From Armatimonadota bacterium (GTDB lineage Bacteria; Armatimonadota; Fimbriimonadia; Fimbriimonadales; Fimbriimonadaceae): a stretch of DNA of 64,000 nucleotides. Under the pieces are notes generated by a model. That model was given only the letters and a program-made list of their open reading frames with translations. It ran no database searches and was not told where the DNA came from. Below are positions 8,018 to 17,203 of this stretch, piece by piece. A program made the position numbers and the translations under genes. The stretch spans positions 62,001 to 126,000 of the forward strand of contig JAKOXK010000017.1 in the NCBI GenBank assembly GCA_029781035.1. The letters are read 5' to 3'. Numbering within the stretch: position 1 is the stretch's first letter; every line of letters begins with the position of its first letter.

Positions 8018-9286
8018 ATGCGGGTCGTCGTCGTGGGGGCTGGGATCGTCGGGCTCTGTTCGGCATGGTACTTGAGGCGAGACGGTCACGCGGTCACGGT
8101 TGTCGACCGCGGTGCTCCAGACGGTGACAAGTGTTCGGTCGGAAACGCCGGGATCCTTGTACCCAGCCACTTCATCCCTCTCGCAGCACCAGGAATGGTC
8201 GCTGAGGGCGTCAAAATGCTGGCCAAGCGGGACAGCCCCTTTCGGATCAAGCCGAGTCTTGACCCCGACCTTGCGCGGTGGTGCCTCCTTTTCATGCGAC
8301 ATTGCACCCACGAGAACGTCCATCGTGCAAGCCCTTTACTGAGAGACATGCATGTTGAGAGCAAGGCTCTGTACCTCCGACTCTCCGACGACTTGGGCGG
8401 ATCGTTTGGGCTGACCCAGAAAGGCATGCTGATGCTGTGTCGCACCGAAGAAGGCTTGAAAGAGGAGGCCGACGTCGCCGCACGGGCCCATGAACTGGGT
8501 CTCCGTGCCGAAGTCTTGGAGGCATCGGAGGTCAGAGCCCGGGACGCTGGCGTCTCTGAAGATGTCGTCGGAGCGGTGCACTTTCTCGACGATTGCCACT
8601 TGGCCCCACACACCTTGGTCGAGAAGCTGAGGGCGGCCGCAGAGTCCAAAGGCGTGGAGTTTCGATGGTCGACCGACGTTTCTGGGCTCGATGCCTCTGG
8701 AGACGGGAGATGGAGAATCGCGACTGAACAGGGCAACCTTGATGCCGACTGGGTTGTTGTCACTGGCGGTTCCTGGTCGGGTCGTCTGGCGAAGGGAATC
8801 GGACTTGATCTACCGCTGCAGCCAGGCAAAGGCCAGAGCGTGATGGTCCGTCAGCCCGCAGCCAGGCCTTTGACGGCCATGCTGTTGAAGGAAGCCAGGG
8901 TTGCAGTAACACCTCTTGAAGAAGGTGTGAGGTTTGGCGGGACGATGGAACTCGGAGAGTGGTCGGTCAAGCCAGACCGTACTCGCTCCAAAGCCATGTT
9001 GAAACGCGTACCTGACTACCTGCCCGGCTTTGCGGCATCGAGTTTAGTAGATCTGGACGTCTGGGCTGGCCTCAGACCATGCTCGCCAGACGGATTGCCG
9101 TACATCGGGACGACCAGCGTCGCCGACGGAATCGTCTTCGCGACAGGTCATGGGATGATGGGAGTCAGCCTGGGGCCCGTGACTGGAAAACTGGTGACGG
9201 AGATCATTGCTGGAACCCGTGCCGTGAGTCCGCTCCTTTCACCTGACAGGTTCTGCGCAGCGAAACCTGGCAATCCTGACGCTTAG
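8018..9286 (+). CDS. FAD-dependent amino-acid oxidoreductase (DadA family)
   Basis: The frame stays open far upstream, but homology begins at the ATG at 8018 (MRVVVVGAGIVGLCSAWYL), whose GxGxxG Rossmann motif is the FAD-binding site at the extreme N-terminus. That gives 422 residues, the usual size of the D-amino-acid dehydrogenase small subunit. Further family marks are ERV-like DRGAPDG at the end of strand 2, the NAGILVPSHFIPLAAPG segment, VVVTGGSWSGRLA, WAGLRPCSPDGLPYIG and ATGHGMMGVSLGP. It probably oxidises a D-amino acid or a secondary amine, with electrons passed to the respiratory chain. No Shine-Dalgarno is present; a TATGCT hexamer lies nine bases upstream. Confidence 0.9.
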   Translation: MRVVVVGAGIVGLCSAWYLRRDGHAVTVVDRGAPDGDKCSVGNAGILVPSHFIPLAAPGMVAEGVKMLAKRDSPFRIKPSLDPDLARWCLLFMRHCTHENVHRASPLLRDMHVESKALYLRLSDDLGGSFGLTQKGMLMLCRTEEGLKEEADVAARAHELGLRAEVLEASEVRARDAGVSEDVVGAVHFLDDCHLAPHTLVEKLRAAAESKGVEFRWSTDVSGLDASGDGRWRIATEQGNLDADWVVVTGGSWSGRLAKGIGLDLPLQPGKGQSVMVRQPAARPLTAMLLKEARVAVTPLEEGVRFGGTMELGEWSVKPDRTRSKAMLKRVPDYLPGFAASSLVDLDVWAGLRPCSPDGLPYIGTTSVADGIVFATGHGMMGVSLGPVTGKLVTEIIAGTRAVSPLLSPDRFCAAKPGNPDA

Positions 9287-9337
9287 AATCTTCTTGCGAC
9301 TGTGAACTTCGGGTGAAAGAAGGCGTCGTCTAATAAT

Positions 9338-9523
9338 GTGAGTATTGTTAGTTGGGGGCATCTTTCGTCTCAGCTCGCCTACATCGACGGCGGTTCCGCA
9401 AGCCTGCTGTTCCAAGCTTTGATCGGCGGTCTCCTTGCCGTGGGTTACTACGTCGCGACCGGATGGGCCAGGTTCAAGGCGTCAACGTCGCAGATACTGG
9501 CTCGAATCGCGCACAAACGTTGA
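9338..9523 (+). CDS. Small single-pass membrane protein with YIDxGS-type motif
   Basis: A GTG start gives 61 residues with LAYIDGGSASLLFQALIGG followed by a hydrophobic segment and a basic tail (ARIAHKR). Small proteins with a Y-[IL]-D-x-G-[ST]-x-[ML]-x-Q motif and one transmembrane helix are commonly found immediately upstream of membrane sulfatase-like genes in surface-polysaccharide loci, which is exactly the context here. Its stop overlaps the probable TTG start of the methyltransferase gene (TTGA). An AT-rich TAATAAT element lies just upstream and could be the promoter -10. The function is unknown; a membrane partner or chaperone of the downstream enzymes is the simplest guess. Confidence 0.7.
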   Translation: MSIVSWGHLSSQLAYIDGGSASLLFQALIGGLLAVGYYVATGWARFKASTSQILARIAHKR

Positions 9524-10905
9524 GTACCGCGATCGAGGGCCGGCTGGGCTCTTCGTTTCGGGATCCGAGCGGTTTTGTGTTCGTCCGGGACGGAGTCCTA
9601 TACCGTCAAGTCAGCGCACCCTATGAGTCCGAATACCGCGCAGCGAGCGGCTCGGGCTTGCTCCAACGGCTTGCCGATGCCGGCCAGCTCGTCCCGTTTG
9701 AAGAAGACGCCCTTGAGCTGGCGCCCGAGAAGGGAGCGATCGCGGTCCTTAGGCCGAAGCGGATTCCAGCCATCTCATACCCTTACGAATGGTGCTTCAG
9801 TCAACTCAAAGACGCAGCCATCCTGACCTTGGACATCCTCGAAACGTGCCTTGAACAGGGATTCGTCATCAAGGATGCTTCGGCCTACAACGTTCAGTTC
9901 GACCAAGGGCGGCCCGTGTTCATCGACCACCTGTCGTTCGAGCGCTATGTCGATGGCGAGCCTTGGGTGGCATACCGGCAGTTTTGCCAACACTTCGTCG
10001 CTCCGTTGGTTCTCGCATCTTACATTGACCCGCGACTGCTCCGATTGTTGTCTGTCCATCTGGACGGCATCCCGCTCGATCTCGCCTCGAAGATGTTGCC
10101 ACCTAAATCGAAGCTCAACGTGGGAGCCGCTGTCCACATCCACATGCATGCGAAGGCCACGCAAAGTAGCGGATCTGCGGGTGTCGCTCCCAAGTCTATG
10201 GGACGGACGGCGCTTCTGGCCCTGGTCGCCAATCTGCGCTCAACTGTAGCCAAAACCACGCTCGGAGACGAGACGACCCCGTGGAGCGATTACTACTCAC
10301 ACACCAACTACTCCACGTCGGCAATGGATCACAAGAGGCAGACCGTCAAGGACTACCTCTGTTCCATCGAGCCTCGACCCAAGACATGCTGGGACCTCGG
10401 AGCCAACACGGGGGAATTCAGTGTGGTCGCCTCCGAGCTCAACATTCATACTACGGCGTGGGACTTTGACAGCCAAGCCGTCGACAAGGCTTACCGCATG
10501 ACTCGGGAGAAGGGAGTGCGGAACATGTTGCCACTCCTCCTCGATCTCGCGAACCCATCGCCCAGCCTTGGATGGGATTTGCAGGAACGGGAGTCTGTGA
10601 TCGACCGTGGTCCGGTCGACGTAGTCATGGCGCTCGCTCTGGTGCACCACCTGGCCATTGGCAACAATGTGCCGTTGCCAGCAGTAGCAGACTTCTTTGC
10701 GGAGCTGGGCCGCTGGGCCATCGTTGAATTCGTGCCAAGGGAGGACTCTCAGGTCAAGCGGATGCTTCGGGGCCGAAAAGACGTTTTTGACAACTACAAC
10801 ATCCTGTCGTTTGAATCGGCCTTACTTCGGCAGTTCACGATTGTCTCAAAGACTCCGCTCATGGACACCGAACGAACCCTGTATCTCCTCGAACGGCGCT
10901 TCTAA
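9520..10905 (+). CDS. Class I SAM-dependent methyltransferase with kinase-like N-terminal region
   Basis: The C-terminal half is a Rossmann methyltransferase with motif I CWDLGANTGEFSVVAS and downstream ALVHHLAIGNNVP. The N-terminal ~200 residues contain KDASAYNVQFDQGRPVFIDHLSFE, whose spacing (D-x4-N, then ID) resembles the catalytic loop and metal-binding Asp of aminoglycoside/choline-kinase-like folds. No P-loop-like glycine motif is clear. The start is uncertain: TTG at 9520 overlaps the preceding stop, while the ATG at 9463 would add 19 residues lying over the small membrane gene. The stop codon overlaps the ATG of the next gene by one base (TAATG). It probably modifies a surface glycan or lipid together with its neighbours. 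Confidence 0.8.
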   Translation: MSTAIEGRLGSSFRDPSGFVFVRDGVLYRQVSAPYESEYRAASGSGLLQRLADAGQLVPFEEDALELAPEKGAIAVLRPKRIPAISYPYEWCFSQLKDAAILTLDILETCLEQGFVIKDASAYNVQFDQGRPVFIDHLSFERYVDGEPWVAYRQFCQHFVAPLVLASYIDPRLLRLLSVHLDGIPLDLASKMLPPKSKLNVGAAVHIHMHAKATQSSGSAGVAPKSMGRTALLALVANLRSTVAKTTLGDETTPWSDYYSHTNYSTSAMDHKRQTVKDYLCSIEPRPKTCWDLGANTGEFSVVASELNIHTTAWDFDSQAVDKAYRMTREKGVRNMLPLLLDLANPSPSLGWDLQERESVIDRGPVDVVMALALVHHLAIGNNVPLPAVADFFAELGRWAIVEFVPREDSQVKRMLRGRKDVFDNYNILSFESALLRQFTIVSKTPLMDTERTLYLLERRF

Positions 10906-12479
10906 TGGCGAGCGACGAGTCCGGCCCGAAGATCAGTGTGCCGATCCATCCTCCGTTGGTGGCCCTGTTCTTCGTCGTCGGCGTCTATGCGGCCAACGTC
11001 GACATGGTGCCTCTGTCGAACTTGATCGTCCCGTTGCTGGTAGCGGCTTCTTTTGCGCTGTGCACCTGGGCGATCGGGGCACTCGCCTGGCGAGACGTCA
11101 GGAGAGGTGCCGTCGCCGCCAGTGGCTTTATCGTCTTATTCGCAACTTATTCGTTCGTCGTCACATGGATGAGCAAGAACCTCGACTGGATTCCCGTGCT
11201 TCCCCTGTGGTGGTGCCTGACCCTTGTCGTCACGTTTCTGCTCTCGTGGAAAGTCGTTTGGACCAAGTTCTTCAACGTGGTTTCGGTGTTCCTGCTGGCG
11301 GTGGCCATGGCTCAAGCAATGCTCGTGATCCTGAAGGCCGGCCATGTCGCCTCCAGCAGCGGCGCTACTCAGGGTTGGGCCAGACCAGCGACGGACTCCC
11401 GAACGGACATTTACTACATCGTGCTCGATGGATTCGGCAGGACGGACCAACTGGCCCGAGTCATGGGCTCGACAGACACTGAGTTCGTCAAGGGACTTCA
11501 GTCCAGAGGTTTCTTCGTCGCCAAGGGCTCTCACTCGAACTACTGCCAAACTGAACTTTCCGTCGCCTCCAGCTTGAACTTCGAGTTCATTCAGGACCTC
11601 TACTCCACCAAGCCCACGGACACGAGCCGGGCGCCTCTCGAACAACTCGTCAACAACAATCGAGCCGCTCACGCGCTCAGAGAGTTGGGATATAAGTCCA
11701 TTGCGGTCACGACAGGGTTTCCGCCCCTGGGTTCTCTCGGGGCAGACACTGAGATGGACAACGCGCCTGGATGGACGTTGATCGAGACGGCCCTGCTCCA
11801 GATGACACCGCTGAGAACTTCGTCGGCTCTTGGACCAATGTTCGATCAGCGACGGCGACTACTCAACCGGGCGTTTGAAGAGTTGACGAGTCTTGGCCCG
11901 CCAGACCTCCAGCCGAAGTTCGTCATAGCCCACATACTCGCTCCGCATCCACCGTTCGTATTTGGACCTAACGGCGAACCCGAGAGGTCAAGACACTTGT
12001 ACGGGTTCTGGGACGGCAGTGACTACATGACCTACGCCGGCACCGCCGAGGATTACCGCGTGGGATATTCCGGACAAGCGGTCTATGTCGGCAAGCGGAT
12101 CCTTGAAATTGTCGACGCGATCCTAAGGAACCCAGGGCCAAAGCCTGTGATCATCCTCCAAGGAGACCACGGATCGAAACTCCACTTAGACCAAAACCGG
12201 ATCGAGAAGACGGATCTGAACGAGGTCTTCTCCAACCTGACCGCAGTCTATGGCCCGAAGTCAGTCATCGACCGTCTCTATCCGTCTGTAACGCCGGTCA
12301 ATCTGTTCCGAATCGTGTTCGAGGGGCTGTTCAACGCTCACTTGCCGCTGAAACCGGACGAGAGCTTCTATTCGCCGTTCGAGAAGCCTTATGAGTTCAC
12401 CGACGTGACACAGAGACTTGGTTCGACATCGGGTTGGGCCCAAAGGATCCCGACCGATACAGCTACGGCACGCAACTGA
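10905..12479 (+). CDS. Membrane-anchored sulfatase/phosphoethanolamine-transferase-like enzyme
   Basis: The first ~155 of 524 residues hold about five transmembrane helices (VALFFVVGVYAANV, LIVPLLVAASFALC, GFIVLFATYSFVV, LTLVVTFLLSW, VSVFLLAVAMAQAML). The rest is an alkaline-phosphatase-fold domain facing outward: IYYIVLDGFGRTD (metal Asp), a SNYCQTELSVASSLN segment with the candidate nucleophile Thr, HILAPHPPFVFG, and ILQGDHGSKL (metal Asp/His). LTA-synthase and phosphoethanolamine-transferase relatives share this plan and transfer a phospho-group to a surface polymer. The ATG overlaps the methyltransferase stop, so expression is probably coupled. The substrate is unknown. Confidence 0.83.
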   Translation: MASDESGPKISVPIHPPLVALFFVVGVYAANVDMVPLSNLIVPLLVAASFALCTWAIGALAWRDVRRGAVAASGFIVLFATYSFVVTWMSKNLDWIPVLPLWWCLTLVVTFLLSWKVVWTKFFNVVSVFLLAVAMAQAMLVILKAGHVASSSGATQGWARPATDSRTDIYYIVLDGFGRTDQLARVMGSTDTEFVKGLQSRGFFVAKGSHSNYCQTELSVASSLNFEFIQDLYSTKPTDTSRAPLEQLVNNNRAAHALRELGYKSIAVTTGFPPLGSLGADTEMDNAPGWTLIETALLQMTPLRTSSALGPMFDQRRRLLNRAFEELTSLGPPDLQPKFVIAHILAPHPPFVFGPNGEPERSRHLYGFWDGSDYMTYAGTAEDYRVGYSGQAVYVGKRILEIVDAILRNPGPKPVIILQGDHGSKLHLDQNRIEKTDLNEVFSNLTAVYGPKSVIDRLYPSVTPVNLFRIVFEGLFNAHLPLKPDESFYSPFEKPYEFTDVTQRLGSTSGWAQRIPTDTATARN

Positions 12480-12570
12480 GGCCGCGCCAGCACCAGGCAT
12501 ATGCACACTCCCGAGTCCCAATCATCACAGAGCCGTCAGGATCGGCAGTATGATGAAGGATGAGGAATCC

Positions 12571-13473
12571 ATGTCGATCCGACCCGTCAAGCGCCTGATC
12601 AAAGCCAGACCGACTGTCGAAGGAGCCGGTGTCCATCTACGACGCGCGTTTGGCTTTGGAGACACTTCGGAATTCGACCCGTTTCTGTTGCTCGACGACT
12701 TCCGCAACGATATTCCTGAGGAGTACCTGGCAGGATTCCCCTGGCACCCGCATCGTGGGATCGAGACCATCACCTATGTGTTGGCAGGCACCGTAGATCA
12801 CGGAGACAGCATGGGCAACCGGGGAACCATCTCATCGGGAGACGTTCAGTGGATGACGGCAGGACGAGGAATCATCCACCAAGAGATGCCCAAAGGGGAC
12901 AGTGTTGGAAGGATGCACGGTTTCCAGTTGTGGGCCAACCTCCCCTCCTCGCTGAAGATGACAGCTCCCCACTATCAGGAAGTGAAGTCGGCGGATATTC
13001 CCGAAGTCGTCGACGACGACGGTACGAGGGTGCGCGTCGTTTGTGGCGAGTTCTGGGGAGCCCGAGGAACGGTCGACGGGATCGCTGCAGATCCGATCTA
13101 CCTTGATGTCTCGGTACCTCCTGGCGTCACGAAGACCCTGCCCATGGACACGCGGCGCCATGCCTTTGCTTACGTGTTCGCGGGTTCAGGTCAGTTCTGT
13201 GACGCATCGGAACCGCTTGCCGTGCCGACAGAGGGCCTGAGTTGGTCGGACACCCATCCGTCGTCCGAGGCGGACAACCGCTCTCTCGTCCTGTTCTCCA
13301 GCGGAGACGAGATCACACTACAGGCTGGCGATGAGGGAGTGCGGTTTCTTCTCGTCTCAGGCAAGCCCCTCCAGGAACCAGTTGCCTGGTATGGGCCGAT
13401 CGTAATGAACACACAAGAAGAGTTGCAGGAGGCGTTTGAGGAACTCCAGCAGGGCACCTTCCTCAAACGATAG
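12571..13473 (+). CDS. Pirin family protein (bicupin), first of a tandem pair
   Basis: The chosen ATG has GAGGA six bases upstream; ATGs at 12550 and 12553 lack a ribosome-binding site. The 300-residue protein carries the pirin signature of the N-terminal cupin: FDPFLLLDDF, FPWHPHRGIETITYVLAGTVDHGDSMGNRG and VQWMTAGRGIIHQEMP. The last contains the metal-binding His/His/His/Glu set (HPHRG ... HQE). Pirins are iron-binding cytoplasmic proteins; some have quercetinase activity and others are redox sensors. The C-terminal cupin is present (FAYVFAGSGQF). The physiological role cannot be told from sequence. The next gene is a second, divergent pirin starting 7 nt after the stop. Confidence 0.92.
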   Translation: MSIRPVKRLIKARPTVEGAGVHLRRAFGFGDTSEFDPFLLLDDFRNDIPEEYLAGFPWHPHRGIETITYVLAGTVDHGDSMGNRGTISSGDVQWMTAGRGIIHQEMPKGDSVGRMHGFQLWANLPSSLKMTAPHYQEVKSADIPEVVDDDGTRVRVVCGEFWGARGTVDGIAADPIYLDVSVPPGVTKTLPMDTRRHAFAYVFAGSGQFCDASEPLAVPTEGLSWSDTHPSSEADNRSLVLFSSGDEITLQAGDEGVRFLLVSGKPLQEPVAWYGPIVMNTQEELQEAFEELQQGTFLKR

Positions 13474-13480
13474 CGGTCTC

Positions 13481-14425
13481 ATGAGTCGAACTGACGTGGC
13501 TGCAGAGGAATGCGTTTCTCTGGGCGCCGACGGAGGCGTGATCGAGGTCTATGCCAATCGCGAAGTGAACCTCGGACTGCTTCCGGTGTCCCGCGCCTTG
13601 CCGATCCGGGACAGACGAATGGTCGGCCCGTGGTGCTTTTTGGACCGCTTTGGGCCCTTGAGCTTCACTCAGCAGAAACCAATGGACGTGGCGCCTCACC
13701 CTCATACGGGCCTTCAGACTGTGACATGGCTGTTAGAGGGAGAGGTCGTTCACGACGACAGCCTAGGCTGTGAGGCAATCGCCAGGCCAGGAGGAGTCAA
13801 TGTGATGACGGCGGGCCGGGGCATTGCTCACGCCGAACAGACCCCCAGCGATCACACAGGGAAACTGAATGGGATCCAGCTTTGGGTAGCCATGCCAGAC
13901 AGCTCTCGCAACGCCGAGCCCTCGTTCGAGTCGCGAGAACACGTCCCTCAGGTCGAGTTGCCGGGCGGACTGGTCAAAGTCTTTGCAGGCGCACTCGTCG
14001 GTGAAACGGCCCCGACCACGCACTATTCGCCTCTGTGCGCAGCCGAGATCCTGATCCACGCTGGGCAAGATTGCGAGATAGGTCTCGACCCAACCTTTGA
14101 GCACGCCTTGCTGTCGCTCGATGGCGACAGCCATTTTCAGGGCCAACCACTCGAGCCTCGCAAGCTCTACTACCTGGGTACCCACCGCAGTTCAGCCACC
14201 TTTCGTAGTCTTCATGGAGCCAGGCTCCTCATCATCGGTGGCCCCCCGTTCCCCGAGCGCATTCTGATGTGGTGGAACTTCTTGGCACGGACTCCAGAGG
14301 AGATCGCGCAGTTCAAAGACGACTGGGAACGGGAACAACGGTTTGGGCCGGTCAAAGCCTATTCCGGCCCCAGGCTTGCAGCACCTGAACTGATCCGGTT
14401 TGCCCGACCGAACCCACTGAGCTAG
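13481..14425 (+). CDS. Pirin family protein, second of a tandem pair
   Basis: The protein has 314 residues from the ATG at 13481. It has pirin motifs (GPWCFLDRFGP, VAPHPHTGLQTVTWLLEGEVVHDDSLG, GGVNVMTAGRGIAHAEQTP) with the metal-ligand His residues and Glu conserved. Sequence identity with the upstream pirin is low and the two end differently: this one finishes in the MWWNFLARTPEEIAQFKDDW ... FGPVKAY tail seen in the YhhW/pirin-like subgroup. The pair is therefore two old subfamilies placed side by side rather than a fresh duplication. It probably forms an operon with the upstream pirin. The function is unknown beyond iron or metal binding. Confidence 0.92.
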   Translation: MSRTDVAAEECVSLGADGGVIEVYANREVNLGLLPVSRALPIRDRRMVGPWCFLDRFGPLSFTQQKPMDVAPHPHTGLQTVTWLLEGEVVHDDSLGCEAIARPGGVNVMTAGRGIAHAEQTPSDHTGKLNGIQLWVAMPDSSRNAEPSFESREHVPQVELPGGLVKVFAGALVGETAPTTHYSPLCAAEILIHAGQDCEIGLDPTFEHALLSLDGDSHFQGQPLEPRKLYYLGTHRSSATFRSLHGARLLIIGGPPFPERILMWWNFLARTPEEIAQFKDDWEREQRFGPVKAYSGPRLAAPELIRFARPNPLS

Positions 14426-14476
14426 AGTCCTCCAAATCAGAATCCAATCCAAACAGGGCTGTGTGTAGAATGGGCC

Positions 14477-16849
14477 GTGTTCCTCCTTGCTGTCGCCGTT
14501 GGAGCGGCCTTGACCGTGCGTGACGTCCGTGTGAACCAAGGCTGGTTCTTTCACCGCGATGAGAGTTCAAACGCCTCCCTCTCGACTCCCTATGCGGGCT
14601 CCGTGTGGCAAAGCGTCGACTTGCCCCACTCTGCGCGCCTCGAGGACGATACGGCCAAGAAGATCGAATCGTTCCAAGGCGTGGTCTGGTACAAAAAGGC
14701 GTTCACACCTGCACCCGAATGGGATGGCAAGCGTGTCGTGCTGCGGTTCGACGGCGCGATGCAGACCGCAAGCGTCTGGGTCAACGGGGAGTTTCGCCTT
14801 CGCCATACCGGTGGCTATCTGCCCTTTGAACTCGATCTCACCCAAGACGTTGCCAAGCAAAAGGACTTCGTCGTTGAAGTCGGCCTGGACAACCGGGACG
14901 ACGCTTCATTCCCTCCAGGGAGACCACAGAGCCGGCTCGACTTCACCTATGCGGGCGGCTTGTACCGAGACGTATGGCTCGAAGTGACTGAGAAGTCTCA
15001 CATCGACGACGTCTACGTCGTCAGCCAGAACGTGACGAAGACTGGTGCAGATGTTGTTGTGCGGGTCGGCGTCAGTCAGCCACGAACCGGGCAACAGCTC
15101 AAAGTTCAGTTGGTCGATCCCCGCAAGGTTGTTGCCGGTCACGCCGAGATCGCAGCGAGCACGCAGGGTGTTGTGCAGATCCACGTCAACCGCCCCTTGC
15201 TGTGGGGACTGGACCGTCCTTTCCTATACGAGGCAGTCACACAGCTCACGGACAGCAGCACTGTCGTCGACGAGTTACGCACCAAGTTCGGTATCCGTCA
15301 CTTTGAGTTCAGCGAAAAGACGGGATTCAGCATCAACGGCGAGCCCGTCCGGTTGGAAGGTTCAAACCGGCACATGGCGTTCCCGGTCATTGGCAACGCA
15401 GCATCTGACGCGGCCCAGTTTCGAGAAGCACGACGCCTCAAGTCTCTCGGGCTCAACATACTCCGACTCGCTCACTACCCCCAGTCCCCCGCTTTTCTTG
15501 ACGCTTGCGACGCGCTGGGCTTGCTTGTCATTGACCCAATTCCCGGCTGGCAGTTCTTTCAGGACACGCCCGAGTTTCGGAGCCACGTCCTTCAGGACAT
15601 CAAGGATCTGGTCACGCGGGACCGGAACCACCCTTGCGTCGCCGTCTTTGAAACGTGCCTCAACGAGACTTACAATGTGCCTGACGAGTTCTGGCTGGTG
15701 TGCAACCGGGTAGCCCATGACACCTTTGGCAACGGAAACTTCTTCACGGGCGGCGACAGCTATGGAAAGCGGGACTACTCCCGGCCCATCTGGGACGTCC
15801 CCTGGACCGGGTGGGACGAAGACTCTTTCTCCCGGCCCGCACTCTTCAAGATGCAGAAGGGCGTCGACAGAGAGTACGGCGACTACGAGTTTGGCGGCGA
15901 ACAAAGCACGAGCCGAGCCGATCGTGGCGCTGGCGAAGACGCCCTGATGCTTCAAGCCTGGAACTTCATCTGGTCGCACAACCGGAACCGAGGCAACAAC
16001 TGGAGCTATGGCGACCTGACCTGGGAGGCCATCGACACGGTACGGGGCCTGAACCCGCAAGCTCCTGTCTCAAAGTCAGGTCTGCTCGATCTCTACCGGC
16101 TCCCTAAGCCCGTCGCGTTCTTCTTTCAAAGCCAGGGTCAAAAGCAACCGATGGTCCACATCGCCAACCTGTGGACACAGCGACCGTCCCCCACCAAGGT
16201 CGTCGTCTTCAGCAACTGCGATGAAGTCGCTTTGCTTCTCAACGGCAAGGAAGTGGCCCGACAAGCTCCCGACCACGGACCAACCACGGGCTATATCGGC
16301 CCGCTGACTGCTGACCCGATGTACTGGGCCCACAGTCGAGGTGAGGTCATTCCCCCCAACAGCTCGGACCGAGCGGTCGGAGGGGCGCCGGGCGCATTGC
16401 CGTTCAACGGAGGCAATTGCGAACACCTGAGCCACCCTCCCTTTACGTTTGACGGTGCGAGCTATGAAGCTGGCAAGCTGGAAGCCGTCGGTTACAGGGC
16501 GGGCAAAGAGGTAGCCCGTGACGTGGTCTACACCCCTGGAAAACCCGTGAAATTGGTCATCAAAGTCGATACCCGAGGACGTCCTCTGGAAGCCGATGGT
16601 TCGGACTTCGTGTTCGTCACCGTCGAGGTGCAGGACGAGAACAACCAGCCTCTCCCCACCGATCACCGACCCATCGTCTTGACGGTAAAGGGTGCAGGCA
16701 CACTGCTGGGTTCCGGGAACCGACCCGCTGTCGCGGGAGTGGCCCCATTCATGATCCAGTCTCAAAGCAAACCCGGGGTCATTTCGCTGGAAGCCAAAGC
16801 CGACGGGCTGCCCCCAGTTCGGACTGGGATCCGAACGATCACACCCTGA
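14477..16849 (+). CDS. Secreted GH2 family glycoside hydrolase (beta-galactosidase/glucuronidase-like)
   Basis: A GTG start gives 790 residues with a short signal peptide (MFLLAVAVGAALT). The GH2 plan is complete: a jelly-roll sugar-binding domain (DLPHSARLED, VVWYKKAFTPAPEW, ASVWVNGEF, RDDASFPPGRP), an Ig-like domain (~185-270), then the TIM barrel with GSNRHMAFPVIG and LRLAHYPQSPAFLDACDALGL. The acid/base is Glu397 in the ETCLNE motif. The nucleophile probably lies in YGDYEFGGEQS. C-terminal Ig-like domains follow (PLEADGSDFVFVTVEVQDENN). A TAGAAT hexamer ends five bases before the GTG, leaving little room for a leader. The exact substrate (galactoside, mannoside or glucuronide) is not determinable. 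Confidence 0.9.
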   Translation: MFLLAVAVGAALTVRDVRVNQGWFFHRDESSNASLSTPYAGSVWQSVDLPHSARLEDDTAKKIESFQGVVWYKKAFTPAPEWDGKRVVLRFDGAMQTASVWVNGEFRLRHTGGYLPFELDLTQDVAKQKDFVVEVGLDNRDDASFPPGRPQSRLDFTYAGGLYRDVWLEVTEKSHIDDVYVVSQNVTKTGADVVVRVGVSQPRTGQQLKVQLVDPRKVVAGHAEIAASTQGVVQIHVNRPLLWGLDRPFLYEAVTQLTDSSTVVDELRTKFGIRHFEFSEKTGFSINGEPVRLEGSNRHMAFPVIGNAASDAAQFREARRLKSLGLNILRLAHYPQSPAFLDACDALGLLVIDPIPGWQFFQDTPEFRSHVLQDIKDLVTRDRNHPCVAVFETCLNETYNVPDEFWLVCNRVAHDTFGNGNFFTGGDSYGKRDYSRPIWDVPWTGWDEDSFSRPALFKMQKGVDREYGDYEFGGEQSTSRADRGAGEDALMLQAWNFIWSHNRNRGNNWSYGDLTWEAIDTVRGLNPQAPVSKSGLLDLYRLPKPVAFFFQSQGQKQPMVHIANLWTQRPSPTKVVVFSNCDEVALLLNGKEVARQAPDHGPTTGYIGPLTADPMYWAHSRGEVIPPNSSDRAVGGAPGALPFNGGNCEHLSHPPFTFDGASYEAGKLEAVGYRAGKEVARDVVYTPGKPVKLVIKVDTRGRPLEADGSDFVFVTVEVQDENNQPLPTDHRPIVLTVKGAGTLLGSGNRPAVAGVAPFMIQSQSKPGVISLEAKADGLPPVRTGIRTITP

Positions 16850-17203
16850 GGGAGCGGTCGTCTGGGCTGGGATCACCGTCCTTAGCCCAGGGCACTCGGG
16901 CTTGGCAGGCGAACGCCGTTCCGAAAGCGCACGCTGCGCCGCCGACTCTCGGCATGAACCCTGTGCCGTGATCGAATGGCCCGGTGGAGATTCCAGGACG
17001 CGTTTCGAAGCGTTTTGAACCAATCGGACCAAGCAAGGGCCCGTGCGATGAGTTCGTCGCTACTTCGAACACGTTGATGGGTTCGAGCTCGTAGAACGAC
17101 TCTCAAAGTGGCCGATTTGCGACTCAAGGTCTCAAGTGCATCGACGCTAAAGCCCGACCAGTACAGACCGAGCCACCTGGTTTCCTGCCAAAATCATGTG
17201 CGT
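16850..17203. other. Gene-free interval (354 bp) with repeat copy and imperfect hairpin
   Basis: No frame here looks coding. It contains the first copy of a 39-bp divergent direct repeat (16983-17021). It also holds an imperfect inverted repeat around 17056-17100, in which GTCG/CGAC, TAC/GTA and CGAAC/GTTCG can pair across a ~10-nt loop. Nothing else was recognised; the promoter of the serine hydrolase gene presumably lies in the right half. Confidence 0.5.
16983..17021 (+). repeat. 39-bp direct repeat, copy A
   Basis: This copy starts GGTGGAGATTCCAGGACG and ends CGTTTTGAACC. It matches 32 of 39 positions with copy B at 18651-18689. The two copies flank the serine hydrolase gene in the same orientation. 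Confidence 0.5.

Noticed and set aside
16076-17032. 318-codon frame on the minus strand
   Set aside because: Mostly antisense to the GH2 gene; its end also covers a repeat copy.
17041-17100. Degenerate tRNA near the serine hydrolase
   Set aside because: A GGGTTCGAGC stretch resembles a T-loop but no acceptor or anticodon arm can be formed.
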